The notes under the pieces: generated by a model
The model's database searches: none
What the model was told of the DNA's origin: nothing
The model's input: only the letters and a program-made list of their open reading frames with translations
Translations under genes and position numbers: made by a program
Part shown: positions 12,192-20,475 of the stretch, one piece after another
Layout: every line of letters begins with the position of its first letter
Numbering within the stretch: position 1 is the first letter of the stretch
Assembly: GCF_000518785.1 (NCBI RefSeq)
Contig: NZ_JAEG01000012.1
Location: 62,001 to 126,000 of the forward strand
Length of the DNA stretch: 64,000 nucleotides
Direction: 5' to 3'
Source: Paenirhizobium selenitireducens ATCC BAA-1503
Lineage (GTDB): Bacteria; Pseudomonadota; Alphaproteobacteria; Rhizobiales; Rhizobiaceae

Positions 12192-13133
12192 ATGCGCAAC
12201 GTATCCCTTCGCCAATTCCGCACCGTGGAAGCCGTCAGCCGGCTCGGAAAGATCAATCTCGCAGCCGCAGAACTTGGGCTGACCGGGCCGGCGCTCACCC
12301 TGCAGATCCAGCAATTGGAGCGGGACGCAGGCGTGGTGGTCTTCGACCGCACGCGTGAAGGCATGGTGCCGACCGCTTTCGGACTCGCCTTTCTCGAGGC
12401 GGCGCATGCGATCGAGGAGAGCCTTGCGACCCTTGCGGATTCGATCGATTCGATGAAGGGACTAAGGAGCGGGCGGCTGAGGCTCGGCGTGGTGTCGACG
12501 GGCAAATATTTCGCCCCGCAACTGATCGCCGCCTTTCGCAAGCAGGTACCCGATATCGACATCAACCTGTTCATCGGCAACCGGGCGGAGATCATCCAGA
12601 AGCTGCGCGATCATGAGGTGGACATCGCCCTGATGGGTCGCCCGCCGCGCGATTTCGACGTCCGTTCGCAGATGTTCGGCGACCATCCGCTGGTCTTCAT
12701 CGCGCCGGCCGATCACCCGCTGGCGGGCGTGCTCGACATTTCCCGCGAACGGATCGCCCAGGAGCAGTTCCTGGTGCGGGAAAGCGGGTCGGGGACGCGG
12801 ATTTCGCTGGAGATCTTCCTCAGCGAAGTGCCGCGGCGGCTGGAGGAACTGGGCACGGAGATGGGGTCTAACGAGACGATCAAGCAGGCGGTGATCGCCG
12901 GGCTGGGGCTTGCCTTCATCTCCGCGCATACGATCGAGCAGGAAGTGAAACTCGGCCGGCTCGTCATTCTCGACGTAATCGACACACCGATCCGGCGCCA
13001 ATGGTTCAGTGTGTCGCGCACGGATCGCGCGACAAACCCCGCCATGCAGGCCTTCGAACGGTTTCTGCTGGCGGAAGGGGCCCGCCATCTGCCGGTGGTG
13101 ACGAAGCCCTATCCCGCCAACGCTTTCGGGTGA
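12192..13133 (+). CDS. cbbR: LysR-type regulator of the cbb operon
   Basis: A 313-residue LysR protein. The winged helix-turn-helix occupies residues 1-65 (MRNVSLRQFRTVEAV, AAAELGLTGPALTLQIQQLE), and a periplasmic-binding-like effector domain follows with the CbbR-typical VISTGKYFAP-like stretch (here VVSTGKYFAPQLIAAF) and LGLAFISAHTIE. It is encoded divergently from the cbbF-led operon, the canonical position. CbbR proteins sense Calvin-cycle metabolites and activate the operon when CO2 fixation is needed. The ATG at 12192 has only a weak ribosome site. Confidence 0.95.
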   Translation: MRNVSLRQFRTVEAVSRLGKINLAAAELGLTGPALTLQIQQLERDAGVVVFDRTREGMVPTAFGLAFLEAAHAIEESLATLADSIDSMKGLRSGRLRLGVVSTGKYFAPQLIAAFRKQVPDIDINLFIGNRAEIIQKLRDHEVDIALMGRPPRDFDVRSQMFGDHPLVFIAPADHPLAGVLDISRERIAQEQFLVRESGSGTRISLEIFLSEVPRRLEELGTEMGSNETIKQAVIAGLGLAFISAHTIEQEVKLGRLVILDVIDTPIRRQWFSVSRTDRATNPAMQAFERFLLAEGARHLPVVTKPYPANAFG

Positions 13134-13152
13134 GACCGTGGTCGCCGGCGGA

Positions 13153-14376
13153 TCAGCCGTCGGCGCGCGACAGGATCTTCTTCTCGAAGAAGAAATAGGG
13201 GCGCAGCTTTACGCCGACCATGTTGCCGGCAAAGGCGAATACGGCCCAGAGCCAGCCATGCAGGCTGCCCGAAGCGATGCCGGAGAAATAGGCGCCGATA
13301 TTGCAGCCATAGGCGATGCGGGCGCCATAGCCCAGCAGCAGACCGCCGATCACGGCGGCCAGCACCGAGCGTAGCGGAATGTCGAGGCTCGGGGCGAACT
13401 TGCCCGCGAGCGCTGCTGCCAGCATGGCGCCGGCGATGATGCCGAAGTCCATGACCGATGTGACGTCAGCCAGCACGCTTTCGCTGAGCGCCTTGGCGTT
13501 GGGCGGAAGCTGCCAATAAGCCCAGGCCGAAGGGTCGATGCCGATCAGCTGCGCACCCTTCGCACCCCAAAGCGCAAAGGCCGAGGTGATGCCCCAGGGG
13601 CGGCCGGCCAGCGCCAGCGTCGCGAAGTTGAGGAGCACCAGCGCGACCGCGCCGGCGATGAGCGGCCATGGGCCACGCAGCAGCCGGGACACGCCCTGGC
13701 GCTTCGAGGCTGGTTCACTTTCCAGGGCGCCATGGCGGCGCTTCTCGACGAGGATCGTGACGGCGGCGATGGCGGCAAAGAGGACCAGCGAGACCAGGAT
13801 GCCTCCGGCGGCGCCGAATGTGTCGACCAGAGAGACGGGTGCCAGCGACGGAAGCGCCACCCACCAGTCGAAATGAATGGTGGCGAGCAACGAACCGATG
13901 ATGAAGAAGAGCAGCGTGACGAGCATGCGGGCATTGCCGCCGCCGGCCGTGAACAGCGTGCCGGAGGCGCAGCCGCCGCCGAGTTGCATGCCGATGCCGA
14001 ACATGAAGGCGCCGGCCAGCACGGAGGTGCCGAGCGGCGAGACGAAGCCCTTGACCGGATTGCCGAACAGGGTTCCGCTGGCGAGGAAGGGGAAGAACAG
14101 GACGACGGCCAGCGCAAGCAGGATCATCTGCACCCGCAAGCCGCGCCCGCGGCCGTCCATGATGAAGACGCGCCAGGCGGAGGTGAAGCCGAAGGCGGCA
14201 TGATAAAGCGCGATGCCGAGACCGCCCCCGACGAGGAAGAGCGCGCCATGCTTGATGCCATAGGCATAGCCCAGAAAGAGCGTTCCGAGAACGAGGACGG
14301 CGAGAGCGCCAAGCCCGGGTGCGCGGAGCAGCGGCTGCCGTTCGGGCGCGCTCAACGGAGATGCAATTGTAGACAT
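13153..14376 (-). CDS. YeeE/YedE-family membrane transporter (sulfur-compound type)
   Basis: A 407-residue integral membrane protein with about ten hydrophobic segments. Two family hallmarks are present: GIGMQLGGGCASGTLFTAGGG in the first half and GARIAYGCNIGAYFSGIASG in the second, each with the conserved cysteine of the thiosulfate-transport (TsuA-like) fold. Members move thiosulfate or other sulfur species, and some accompany thiosulfate oxidation. No sox gene or TusA-like partner is next to it here. It is convergent with cbbR, 19 bp apart. Thiosulfate transport is inference. Confidence 0.83.
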   Translation of the reverse strand: MSTIASPLSAPERQPLLRAPGLGALAVLVLGTLFLGYAYGIKHGALFLVGGGLGIALYHAAFGFTSAWRVFIMDGRGRGLRVQMILLALAVVLFFPFLASGTLFGNPVKGFVSPLGTSVLAGAFMFGIGMQLGGGCASGTLFTAGGGNARMLVTLLFFIIGSLLATIHFDWWVALPSLAPVSLVDTFGAAGGILVSLVLFAAIAAVTILVEKRRHGALESEPASKRQGVSRLLRGPWPLIAGAVALVLLNFATLALAGRPWGITSAFALWGAKGAQLIGIDPSAWAYWQLPPNAKALSESVLADVTSVMDFGIIAGAMLAAALAGKFAPSLDIPLRSVLAAVIGGLLLGYGARIAYGCNIGAYFSGIASGSLHGWLWAVFAFAGNMVGVKLRPYFFFEKKILSRADG

Positions 14377-14551
14377 GGGGGGACTCCTTGCATTTAGGGT
14401 CGCGATCCTATGTCCCGCAGCCCGCAGTCGCGAGACAGGCTATCCTCTTCCGGCGTCGCAATGGCACGGCATTTTCCGGATTGGCTGACGTCCGTGGATA
14501 ATTCTACCCGTCTACGCGGGAGGCCGGGACCGGCAGGAAGGAAATGCGGCG

Positions 14552-15175
14552 CTATCCTATCGCCCAACCCAGCGCGGAGGCCGTGCCGTAAAGCAGGCCG
14601 CCGGACGTGCCGAGGGCGACCGCTGCTAGCAGGATGCCAAACAATGTGGCGAGCCCATCGCGTTCCATCAGGCCCATGGCAATAACCACGAGCGCTGCGA
14701 CGGGAAGGAAGTTGCCGAAGGGGATCGGCAGCGCAATGGTGACCGCAAGCAGGAAGATGGGGACGCCAAGCAGCGTCTCCGCGGTGCGGCCGGTCAGGAG
14801 CCTCAGCCTGTCCCTGCGCAGGATCGTCTCGACGCGCTGGATGAAGGGAGAGGTATGGCGCACCACGAGTTCGACGGTCGCCGCAGACAACTGTCTCCTT
14901 GCCAATATCCCCGGCAGCCAGATGGAGCGGGCACCGGTGATGATCTGCAGCGAGACGATGGCAAGGCAGGTCCCGAAGAACATGCCGAACGGGCCGGGGA
15001 TCGGTGTCAGGGCCGGCAACGACAGGATGAGGATCGCGAAGGCGATGCTGGTACGACCCATGGCGGCCAGCAGTCCGCCAAGCGTGATCGTTCCCGCTTC
15101 GCCTGCCGCCTGCGCGAGCGCGGCGAGTTGCAGCGAGGTGGTACCGGTCCGGCTTTCTGGCGAAACATGGTTCAA
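14552..15175 (-). CDS. exoD: ExoD-family membrane protein
   Basis: A 207-residue protein with the ExoD domain: LGGLLAAMGRTSIAFAILILSLPAL near the start, PIPGPFGMFFG, then WLPGILARR and a hydrophobic C-terminal half with about four membrane segments. The founding Rhizobium ExoD affects exopolysaccharide production and alkali tolerance, but its biochemical role is unknown. It stands alone, separated from the YedE gene by 175 bases in which I see no feature. Linkage to the exopolysaccharide locus at 58-64 kb is distant. Confidence 0.85.
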   Translation of the reverse strand: MNHVSPESRTGTTSLQLAALAQAAGEAGTITLGGLLAAMGRTSIAFAILILSLPALTPIPGPFGMFFGTCLAIVSLQIITGARSIWLPGILARRQLSAATVELVVRHTSPFIQRVETILRRDRLRLLTGRTAETLLGVPIFLLAVTIALPIPFGNFLPVAALVVIAMGLMERDGLATLFGILLAAVALGTSGGLLYGTASALGWAIG

Positions 15176-15366
15176 ACGTGCATCCTTCCCATTCCGTCAC
15201 TCGGCCAAAGGGCCGATCTTACATTTCTTGGGCTGTGCATGTTCCTGTATGTAAGGGCGCCAGCGGACGGGACAAGGACAGGGATGCTTGCGTGTGCGGC
15301 CCCTGTGGCCATTGCATCGGGCCTCGACTAGCATGCCGGCGAGAAGCCAGAGCTGAAGGAGGAGCA

Positions 15367-15510
15367 ATGCAGCCGTTTCGATTCGACATTCACCCGCAAG
15401 GCGCTGACCTCCGTATAGCGCTTCCCGCGGATCTTTTGCCTGACGATCTCCGGCCAGTCGTCAAAGCGGATGTGCCGACAATCTACGGGACGGCATGGCG
15501 AGCGGCATGA
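15367..15510 (+). CDS. Small protein translationally coupled to the thioesterase gene
   Basis: A 47-codon frame starting MQPFRFDIHPQGADL and ending TIYGTAWRAA. It has one of the best ribosome sites in the window (AAGGAGGAGCA, 5 bases before the ATG), and its stop overlaps the start of the thioesterase gene as ATGA at 15507-15510. This arrangement argues that it is translated. The sequence is soluble, acidic/proline-rich in the middle, and has no signal or membrane segment. I do not recognise a family. It could be a true small protein or a leader that sets thioesterase translation. Confidence 0.55.
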   Translation: MQPFRFDIHPQGADLRIALPADLLPDDLRPVVKADVPTIYGTAWRAA

Positions 15511-15944
15511 GCAGGGCAATCGCGGCCGATCGTGCCGCCTACAAGGTGTTCCGCACGCTGACCACGCGCTGGGCGGACAACGACATCTATGGCCACATGA
15601 ACAATGTGGTGCATTACAGCCTGTTCGACACGGCGGTGAACGGTTTCCTGATCGAGAAGGGTGTGCTCGACATCCATGGCGGCGGACGGATCTTTGTCGT
15701 CGTCGAGACGGGGTGCCGTTATTTTGCGGAAATGGCCTTTCCGGATGTCGTGCATGCCGGCATCCGGGTGGCCCGGCTCGGCGGGTCGTCCGCCCGCTAC
15801 GAGGTCGGCCTGTTCCGCAATGAAGAGCCTACGGCGGCGGCGGAAGGCTATTTCATCCATGTACAGGTCGATCGCGCGACACGCCGGCCGCTGGCGCTCG
15901 ACGATGAGACGCGGCTCGCGCTGGCGCCGCTGACGGTCGACTGA
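15507..15944 (+). CDS. Acyl-CoA thioesterase, hotdog fold (4HBT/FcbC type)
   Basis: A 145-residue hotdog-fold thioesterase. The catalytic motif is RWADNDIYGHMNNVVHY, with the aspartate and the HxNN block of the 4-hydroxybenzoyl-CoA thioesterase/YbgC group, followed by ETGCRYFAEMAFPD. It hydrolyses acyl-CoA esters; the natural acyl chain is unknown. I prefer the ATG at 15507, which overlaps the upstream mini-gene stop, over the one at 15495. No pathway partner is adjacent. Confidence 0.85.
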   Translation: MSRAIAADRAAYKVFRTLTTRWADNDIYGHMNNVVHYSLFDTAVNGFLIEKGVLDIHGGGRIFVVVETGCRYFAEMAFPDVVHAGIRVARLGGSSARYEVGLFRNEEPTAAAEGYFIHVQVDRATRRPLALDDETRLALAPLTVD

Positions 15945-15952
15945 CGAGGGCT

Positions 15953-15978
15953 GGAACCGGAAGAAGGACTTTGGGGTT
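15953..15978 (+). promoter_or_regulatory. Possible EcfG-type promoter, one mismatch
   Basis: GGAAC at 15953-15957 is followed after 17 bases by GGTT (15975-15978). The EcfG general-stress consensus is GGAAC-N16/17-CGTT, so one base differs. It lies 28 bases before the start of the 57-residue hydrophilic protein, the right distance for its promoter. Weak evidence alone. Confidence 0.35.
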
Positions 15979-16006
15979 TCTCCGGCATGGAAACCGCGAG
16001 ACCAGC

Positions 16007-16180
16007 ATGAGCACCGAGAAGAAGATCGACCCCGCCGAATTGAAACGCGAGCGCCGCGAAGAGCACATGCCGGCAGCCGGCCCGCATGCGCGCAAGGAAC
16101 TGACCGACCCGATGAAGACCCCGGGAACCGGCTCACTGCCCAAGCCCGGGGCTGCCAAGGCCGATGTCGGCCCCGATTGA
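16007..16180 (+). CDS. Small hydrophilic protein of unknown function
   Basis: A 57-residue, highly charged protein beginning MSTEKKIDPAELKRERREEH and ending in a proline/glycine/lysine-rich tail. It has no cysteine, no hydrophobic segment and low complexity, so it is probably intrinsically disordered. The ATG at 16007 lacks a strong ribosome site. A 10-bp stem terminator follows the stop closely, and a near-match to an EcfG promoter precedes it; both support a real single-gene unit, possibly stress-induced. I do not recognise a named family. Confidence 0.6.
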   Translation: MSTEKKIDPAELKRERREEHMPAAGPHARKELTDPMKTPGTGSLPKPGAAKADVGPD

Positions 16181-16207
16181 TCGGCGCCATACTGCGGAAA
16201 TGACGAA

Positions 16208-16231
16208 AGGCCGGCGGGTGTCCGCCGGCCT
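16208..16231. terminator. Intrinsic terminator between convergent genes
   Basis: A perfect 10-bp GC-rich stem (AGGCCGGCGG / CCGCCGGCCT) with a GTGT loop. It separates the small plus-strand gene from the DUF475 gene on the minus strand and could end both. The A run to the left and the CT-rich right flank give weak U tracts. Confidence 0.7.
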
Positions 16232-16254
16232 CTCTGTATTCGGTTGCGATCGTC

Positions 16255-17352
16255 TCAGATGTTTTCTGCGACTGTTTCCCGCTCGCGCCGGATCTCTTCC
16301 GCCCGTTCCTGGCGGTTGTAGCGGATCGAGGACCACAGCGAGACGCCGATCAGGCCTGCGCCGCCGAGGCCGGTGATGACCTCCGGGATGTGCACCAGTG
16401 TCTGGCAATACATGATCACCGACAGGATCAGGATCGCGTAGAAGGCGCCGTGCTCGAGGTATCGGTATTCGGCGAGCGTTCCCTTTTCGACCAGCATGAT
16501 CGTCATCGAACGCACATACATGGCGCCGATGCCGAGGCCGATGGCGATAACGAAGAGGTTCTGGCTGAGCGCGAAGGCGCCGATGACGCCGTCGAAGGAG
16601 AAGCTGGCGTCGAGCACTTCAAGGTAGATGAAGGCGCCGAGACCGCCCTTGGCCGCCGCCGACATGGTCTTTTGCGACTGGTCGAGAAGGCCGCCGAGCA
16701 CCTCGACGGCTAGGAAGGTCAGGAGGCCGTAGATCGCCGAATAGACGAAGGTCACGGATTCCTCGCCGCCGAGCAGGTTCGAAAACAGCAGGATGAGAAT
16801 GAGGACGAAGGCGATCTCGATCCCCTTGATCGTGGCCGAGCGCGCCATGTGCTTCTCGATCATCTCGATCCAGTGCACATCCTTCTCATGGTCGAAGAAA
16901 TAGGTGAGGCCGACCATCATCAGGAAGGTGCCGCCGAAGGCCGCGATCGGCAGGTGCGCCTCGTTCATGATGCGGGCATATTCGGCCGGTTCGTGCGCCG
17001 CGAGGATGATGGCGTCGACCGGCCCGATGCCGGCGGCAATCACGACGATCAGCAGCGGGAAGACGATACGCATGCCGAACACGGCAATCACGATACCCCA
17101 GGTCAGGAAGCGATGCTGCCAGACCGGCGTCATGTCCTTGAGCTTGTTGGCATTGACGATGGCGTTGTCGAAGGAGAGGGAGATTTCGAGCACCGCGAGA
17201 ACGGCGCAGATGAAGAACACCGTCGCCATGCCGCCGATCGTGCCGGTTGTCTGCCAACCGAGCCAGCCGCCGAGCGCAAGGCCGGCGATGGTCACGATGA
17301 AGGCCCATTTGAAATATCCGAGGGAGCTGTTTCCAGTGGCTTGCTTGTTCAT
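16255..17352 (-). CDS. DUF475-family, TerC-like integral membrane protein
   Basis: A 365-residue polytopic protein of the DUF475 group in the TerC/LysE-type superfamily. Two pseudo-symmetric acidic motifs sit in membrane segments: EISLSFDNAIVNANKL and DASFSFDGVIGAFALS. Such aspartate pairs bind metal in Mn/Ca exporters of this superfamily, so metal-ion (perhaps manganese) efflux is a fair inference. The ATG at 17352 follows GGGGAG; the frame stays open 63 codons further upstream, but that segment is poorly conserved-looking and lacks a better site. Single-gene unit with a long upstream region. Confidence 0.85.
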   Translation of the reverse strand: MNKQATGNSSLGYFKWAFIVTIAGLALGGWLGWQTTGTIGGMATVFFICAVLAVLEISLSFDNAIVNANKLKDMTPVWQHRFLTWGIVIAVFGMRIVFPLLIVVIAAGIGPVDAIILAAHEPAEYARIMNEAHLPIAAFGGTFLMMVGLTYFFDHEKDVHWIEMIEKHMARSATIKGIEIAFVLILILLFSNLLGGEESVTFVYSAIYGLLTFLAVEVLGGLLDQSQKTMSAAAKGGLGAFIYLEVLDASFSFDGVIGAFALSQNLFVIAIGLGIGAMYVRSMTIMLVEKGTLAEYRYLEHGAFYAILILSVIMYCQTLVHIPEVITGLGGAGLIGVSLWSSIRYNRQERAEEIRRERETVAENI

Positions 17353-17709
17353 CGACCCATCTCCCCTGCGATAACCGTCGTCAAAGAGAAAAGGCGTGAG
17401 GTTTCTCCGCGCGTCGCCCAGCACGCACGGGTTAGTGGCATGTTCAAAGAGATCATTTTCTTGAATCCGCCGGCTCATATTGCTGGCGGTACCGACATCA
17501 CGAGAGCGCCGTATACTCTCGCCAGAGGGGCCCGGCACCATAGTTTATCCGTGGCGAACTCTGGTCCTTGAGCCACGGAACCCGGTCGTTTTCACTGAAG
17601 TGGGACCTTGCGTCAAGGCTTCGTTCAGCGTCGGCCGGGCGCTAATCGATTTAGGGCGGTGTTCTCGCTTGTCCATTCGCGGGTTGCGCTCATTGCGGAC
17701 AAGAAGGCG
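17353..17709 (-). other. 357-base intergenic region, structured leader of the DUF475 gene
   Basis: No gene was found here. Read on the minus strand upstream of the DUF475 start, it contains a perfect 7-bp stem (CCGTGGC at 17549-17555 with GCCACGG at 17572-17578) and a 6-bp stem (CGAGAG at 17501-17506 with CTCTCG at 17516-17521). Genes of the TerC superfamily are often preceded by the manganese-sensing yybP-ykoY riboswitch, but I could not find its conserved core. It is either an unrecognised structured leader or chance pairing. Confidence 0.35.
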
Positions 17710-18129
17710 TTACTCTGTCAGCCGCATGTCCAGAACCGGGACCGAGCCCAGCGTATTGCTGACCGTGCAGATTTCCTCGGCCTCGTGCGCGATCGCCATT
17801 TTCGTGGCCGCGTCGATGTCGCCGTCGATCGTCAGAACGACCACGAAGCGGGCGATGCGGGACGGCTCCTCGGCCGCCTTTTCTCCGTTCACTTCCGCGC
17901 GGATATCGTGGATAGCCCCGAGCACGCCCCTCCGGCTCGCGGCGATGCGGGCGCTCATCGCCATGCAGGCCGCAAGCGAGGCATAGAGCAGATCGAGCGG
18001 GTTGAAGCCGGGCTGTGATGCCCCGGTCACGATATCCAGCGCTCCGCCCGTCGGGGTGACGATATGGGGAAAGCCGGTGCGGCCGAGATGAGCCGTGGCA
18101 CCGGTCGCCCGCGTCTTCGGTTCGTGCAT
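17710..18129 (-). CDS. OsmC/Ohr-family protein
   Basis: A 139-residue OsmC-fold protein. Both redox cysteines are in place: the first in SLAACMAMSARI and the second in EEICTVSNTL. Family members reduce organic hydroperoxides using a dithiol source. The ATG at 18129 follows AAAGGTGA; an in-frame ATG ten codons earlier lacks such a site. It may be co-transcribed with the micro-ORF upstream. The short N-terminus (THLGRTGFPH-like start) is closer to the YhfA/OsmC than to the Ohr subgroup. Confidence 0.83.
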   Translation of the reverse strand: MHEPKTRATGATAHLGRTGFPHIVTPTGGALDIVTGASQPGFNPLDLLYASLAACMAMSARIAASRRGVLGAIHDIRAEVNGEKAAEEPSRIARFVVVLTIDGDIDAATKMAIAHEAEEICTVSNTLGSVPVLDMRLTE

Positions 18130-18228
18130 CGGTTCACCTTTCGCGCTTTGCAGTGCCAATGCTTAGCGGTCAAAGGTGCCGTCCTGCAAGACGGCAGGTG
18201 ACCAAGTTTCGCCCGATCGTGCGTAGGG

Positions 18229-18306
18229 TCAGGCGCTGGCGGTGCTTGTCAGAAAAAGCGCGGAAGCAAGCGCTGCAAACACCGTGATCGCCTTTGCTGT
18301 CGTCAT
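18229..18306 (-). CDS. 25-residue micro-ORF resembling a signal peptide
   Basis: The frame encodes MTTAKAITVFAALASALFLT followed by STASA and a TGA stop. It has a basic N-terminus, a hydrophobic core and an A-x-A cleavage box exactly where the protein ends, so it looks like a complete Sec signal peptide with no mature part. A GGGAG site lies nine bases before the ATG. It lies between pbpC and the OsmC gene on the same strand. It could be a tiny membrane protein, a remnant of a decayed secreted protein, or a chance frame. Confidence 0.4.
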   Translation of the reverse strand: MTTAKAITVFAALASALFLTSTASA

Positions 18307-18384
18307 CTGTCTGATCTCCCGGCCGGTTTCCAAGCGTGTTCCGTTGGGGATACGCATCCTATGCGGTGGTGGATCAGCGCCTTG

Positions 18385-20475
18385 TCAGGGCGAGCGTATG
18401 AAAATGCCGACGCTTGCCGCGCGGCCGGCGGCGTCGATCACGGTCAGCGTCGAATAACCGGAGCCTTCCGGCATCCAGTCGCTGGTGCGCCGCCTCGTCG
18501 GTTCGGCGAGTGGCTTGCCATTGGCGAGCCAGCGGAACGGCGCGCGCCCGGCCTGCAGCTTGAGGATCAGCGGCAGGGCTGAGCCGTCCGGCGCGGTGCC
18601 GAGTTCCACCTGGGCGCCTTCCGGCGGATAGACAATCTGCGGCGGCTTTTCCCGCGCAGAGGCGGAGATGAGGCCGTTCGCCTGCATGGAGAACCGCCGC
18701 TGGCTGACGGGCAGTTCGGCCTGGGCGATGCGGGCAGCGCCGCGCGGTGCCGGGGGAAGCGGCGTGCCGGCAATGCCCGACTTGGCGAAGGCCTCGAACA
18801 ACACGGGCGCGGCGGTGGCATAGCCGGAAATGCCAGGAATGGCGGCGTTGTCGGGCCGGCCGATCCATACGCCGATCACGTAACGCCCGTCGTAGCCGAC
18901 GGACCAGGCGTCGCGGTAGCCGTAGCTCGTGCCGGTCTTGTAGGCGATGCCGCTTTTCGGACTGCCGAGCGGCGGCAGGACGGCGGAGAGCACATCGGCG
19001 ACATTCCAAACGGCGACGGGTTCGAACAGCGGCGGGCTGTCGATCGCTCCGGGCAGATCGCGAATGCCGTCACCGAGCCTGACCGGCTTCTCGCGGTTCA
19101 CCAGCCCTGCATAGAGCTGGACCAGATCCTTCAGCGACAGGCCGGCCCCGCCGAGCGCAATCGCAAGGCCCGGCGCTTCGGCGGTCGGCAGGCGCGGTGT
19201 CACCTCGGCGCGGCGCAGGCGGGCCATGAGCTTGGTCGGGCCGAGCGCATCGAGAAGGCGAACCGCCGGCACGTTGAGCGACAATTGCAGCGCCTGTCGG
19301 ATCGAGACATCGCCCTGGTAGGTCATGTCGAAATTCTTCGGGCGGTAGCCGAAGAAGTCGGCGGGGCGATCCTCGACGATGGTCTCCTGGGCGACGAGGC
19401 CCTCTTCGAAGGCTAGGCCATAGATGAAGGGTTTCAGCGTCGAGCCCGGCGAGCGGCTCTGGCGCGTCATGTCGATCCAGCCGGATCGGGAGGCGTCGAA
19501 ATAGTCGGCGGCGCCGACTTCGGCGAGGATTTCGCCGGTCTCCGCATCGGCCATCATCAGGGCGAGCGAAACCTTGGGGTCGAGCTTGGCCGAGGCGTGC
19601 AGCGCGACGGTTTCCAGTCTCTGCTGGATGTCGGCATTCAGCGTCGTTTCATGGCGCTCCGCCGTCGGATCCTTCTTGCGGGCGGCTTCCGCCAAATGTG
19701 CGGCCAGTGCCGGCAGCTGCGCGCGCCGGGTGGGAACGGCACTTGTGTCGGCGCGGGCGATCTCGCTCGCGTCGAGCACACCGGCCGTCTGCATGCGCTC
19801 GAGAACCCGGTGACGGGCGGCTTCGGCCGTGGCCGGATGGCGATCCGGTCGGCGGCGTTCCGGCAGCTGCGGCAAGGCGACGAGCAGGGCCGCCTCCGCC
19901 ACCGAAAGCCGGCGCGGCTCCTTGCCGAAATAGGCAAGGCTTGCGGCCCGCACGCCCTCGAGATTGCCCCCATAGGGCGCGAGCGTCAGATAGAGATCGA
20001 GGATTTCCGCCTTGCCGAGGCGCCGCTCGATCTGGATTGCCCGTGCGATCTGGATGAGCTTGGCGGTGATCGACCGTTCGCGCCGTGGCTCGATCAGGCG
20101 TGCCACCTGCATGCTGATGGTCGAGCCGCCTGAGATGATGCGGCCATTGGCGACGAGCTGAAGCGCAGCCCGGCCAAGTGCCACGGGATCGACCCCGACA
20201 TGTTCATCGAAGCGCCGGTCCTCATAGGCTATCAGCATCTTGAGGAATTGTGGATCGACATCGGCTGCGCGCGTCCGCAGGCGCCAAAGCCCGTCCCGCG
20301 TGGCAAAGGCGCGCAACAGCCGTCCGTCACGATCGGCCACTTCCGTCGAGACGCTTGCGGCCCCTTCCAGCGGCGGAGGGAACGCCCGGTCGGCCCAGAC
20401 AAGGCCGGCGACCAGCACGCCCACCGCCAAGGAGGCGGCGAGCGTGCCGATGCCGATGGTTCGAAACAGCCTCAT
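18385..20475 (-). CDS. pbpC: Penicillin-binding protein 1C (bifunctional transglycosylase/transpeptidase)
   Basis: A 696-residue class A PBP of the 1C type. After a single membrane anchor (about residues 6-28) comes the GT51 glycosyltransferase domain with EDRRFDEHVGVD (catalytic E85) and GGSTISMQVARL. The transpeptidase domain has SxxK as S345-TLK, SxN as S399-LN and KTG at 513-515. A C-terminal BiPBP domain of about 90 residues (from roughly 605) marks PbpC. It starts one base inside the stop of the alpha-2-macroglobulin gene (TAATG), so the two are co-translated. This pairing is known from enterobacteria and is linked to repair and protection of the envelope. Confidence 0.95.
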   Translation of the reverse strand: MRLFRTIGIGTLAASLAVGVLVAGLVWADRAFPPPLEGAASVSTEVADRDGRLLRAFATRDGLWRLRTRAADVDPQFLKMLIAYEDRRFDEHVGVDPVALGRAALQLVANGRIISGGSTISMQVARLIEPRRERSITAKLIQIARAIQIERRLGKAEILDLYLTLAPYGGNLEGVRAASLAYFGKEPRRLSVAEAALLVALPQLPERRRPDRHPATAEAARHRVLERMQTAGVLDASEIARADTSAVPTRRAQLPALAAHLAEAARKKDPTAERHETTLNADIQQRLETVALHASAKLDPKVSLALMMADAETGEILAEVGAADYFDASRSGWIDMTRQSRSPGSTLKPFIYGLAFEEGLVAQETIVEDRPADFFGYRPKNFDMTYQGDVSIRQALQLSLNVPAVRLLDALGPTKLMARLRRAEVTPRLPTAEAPGLAIALGGAGLSLKDLVQLYAGLVNREKPVRLGDGIRDLPGAIDSPPLFEPVAVWNVADVLSAVLPPLGSPKSGIAYKTGTSYGYRDAWSVGYDGRYVIGVWIGRPDNAAIPGISGYATAAPVLFEAFAKSGIAGTPLPPAPRGAARIAQAELPVSQRRFSMQANGLISASAREKPPQIVYPPEGAQVELGTAPDGSALPLILKLQAGRAPFRWLANGKPLAEPTRRRTSDWMPEGSGYSTLTVIDAAGRAASVGIFIRSP

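Noticed and set aside
17353..17541. Longer N-terminus of the DUF475 protein
   Set aside because: The frame is open for 63 more codons, but the extension is hydrophilic and the downstream ATG has a good GGGGAG site.
17353..17560. yybP-ykoY manganese riboswitch before the DUF475 gene
   Set aside because: Only generic stems were found; the conserved core bases could not be located.
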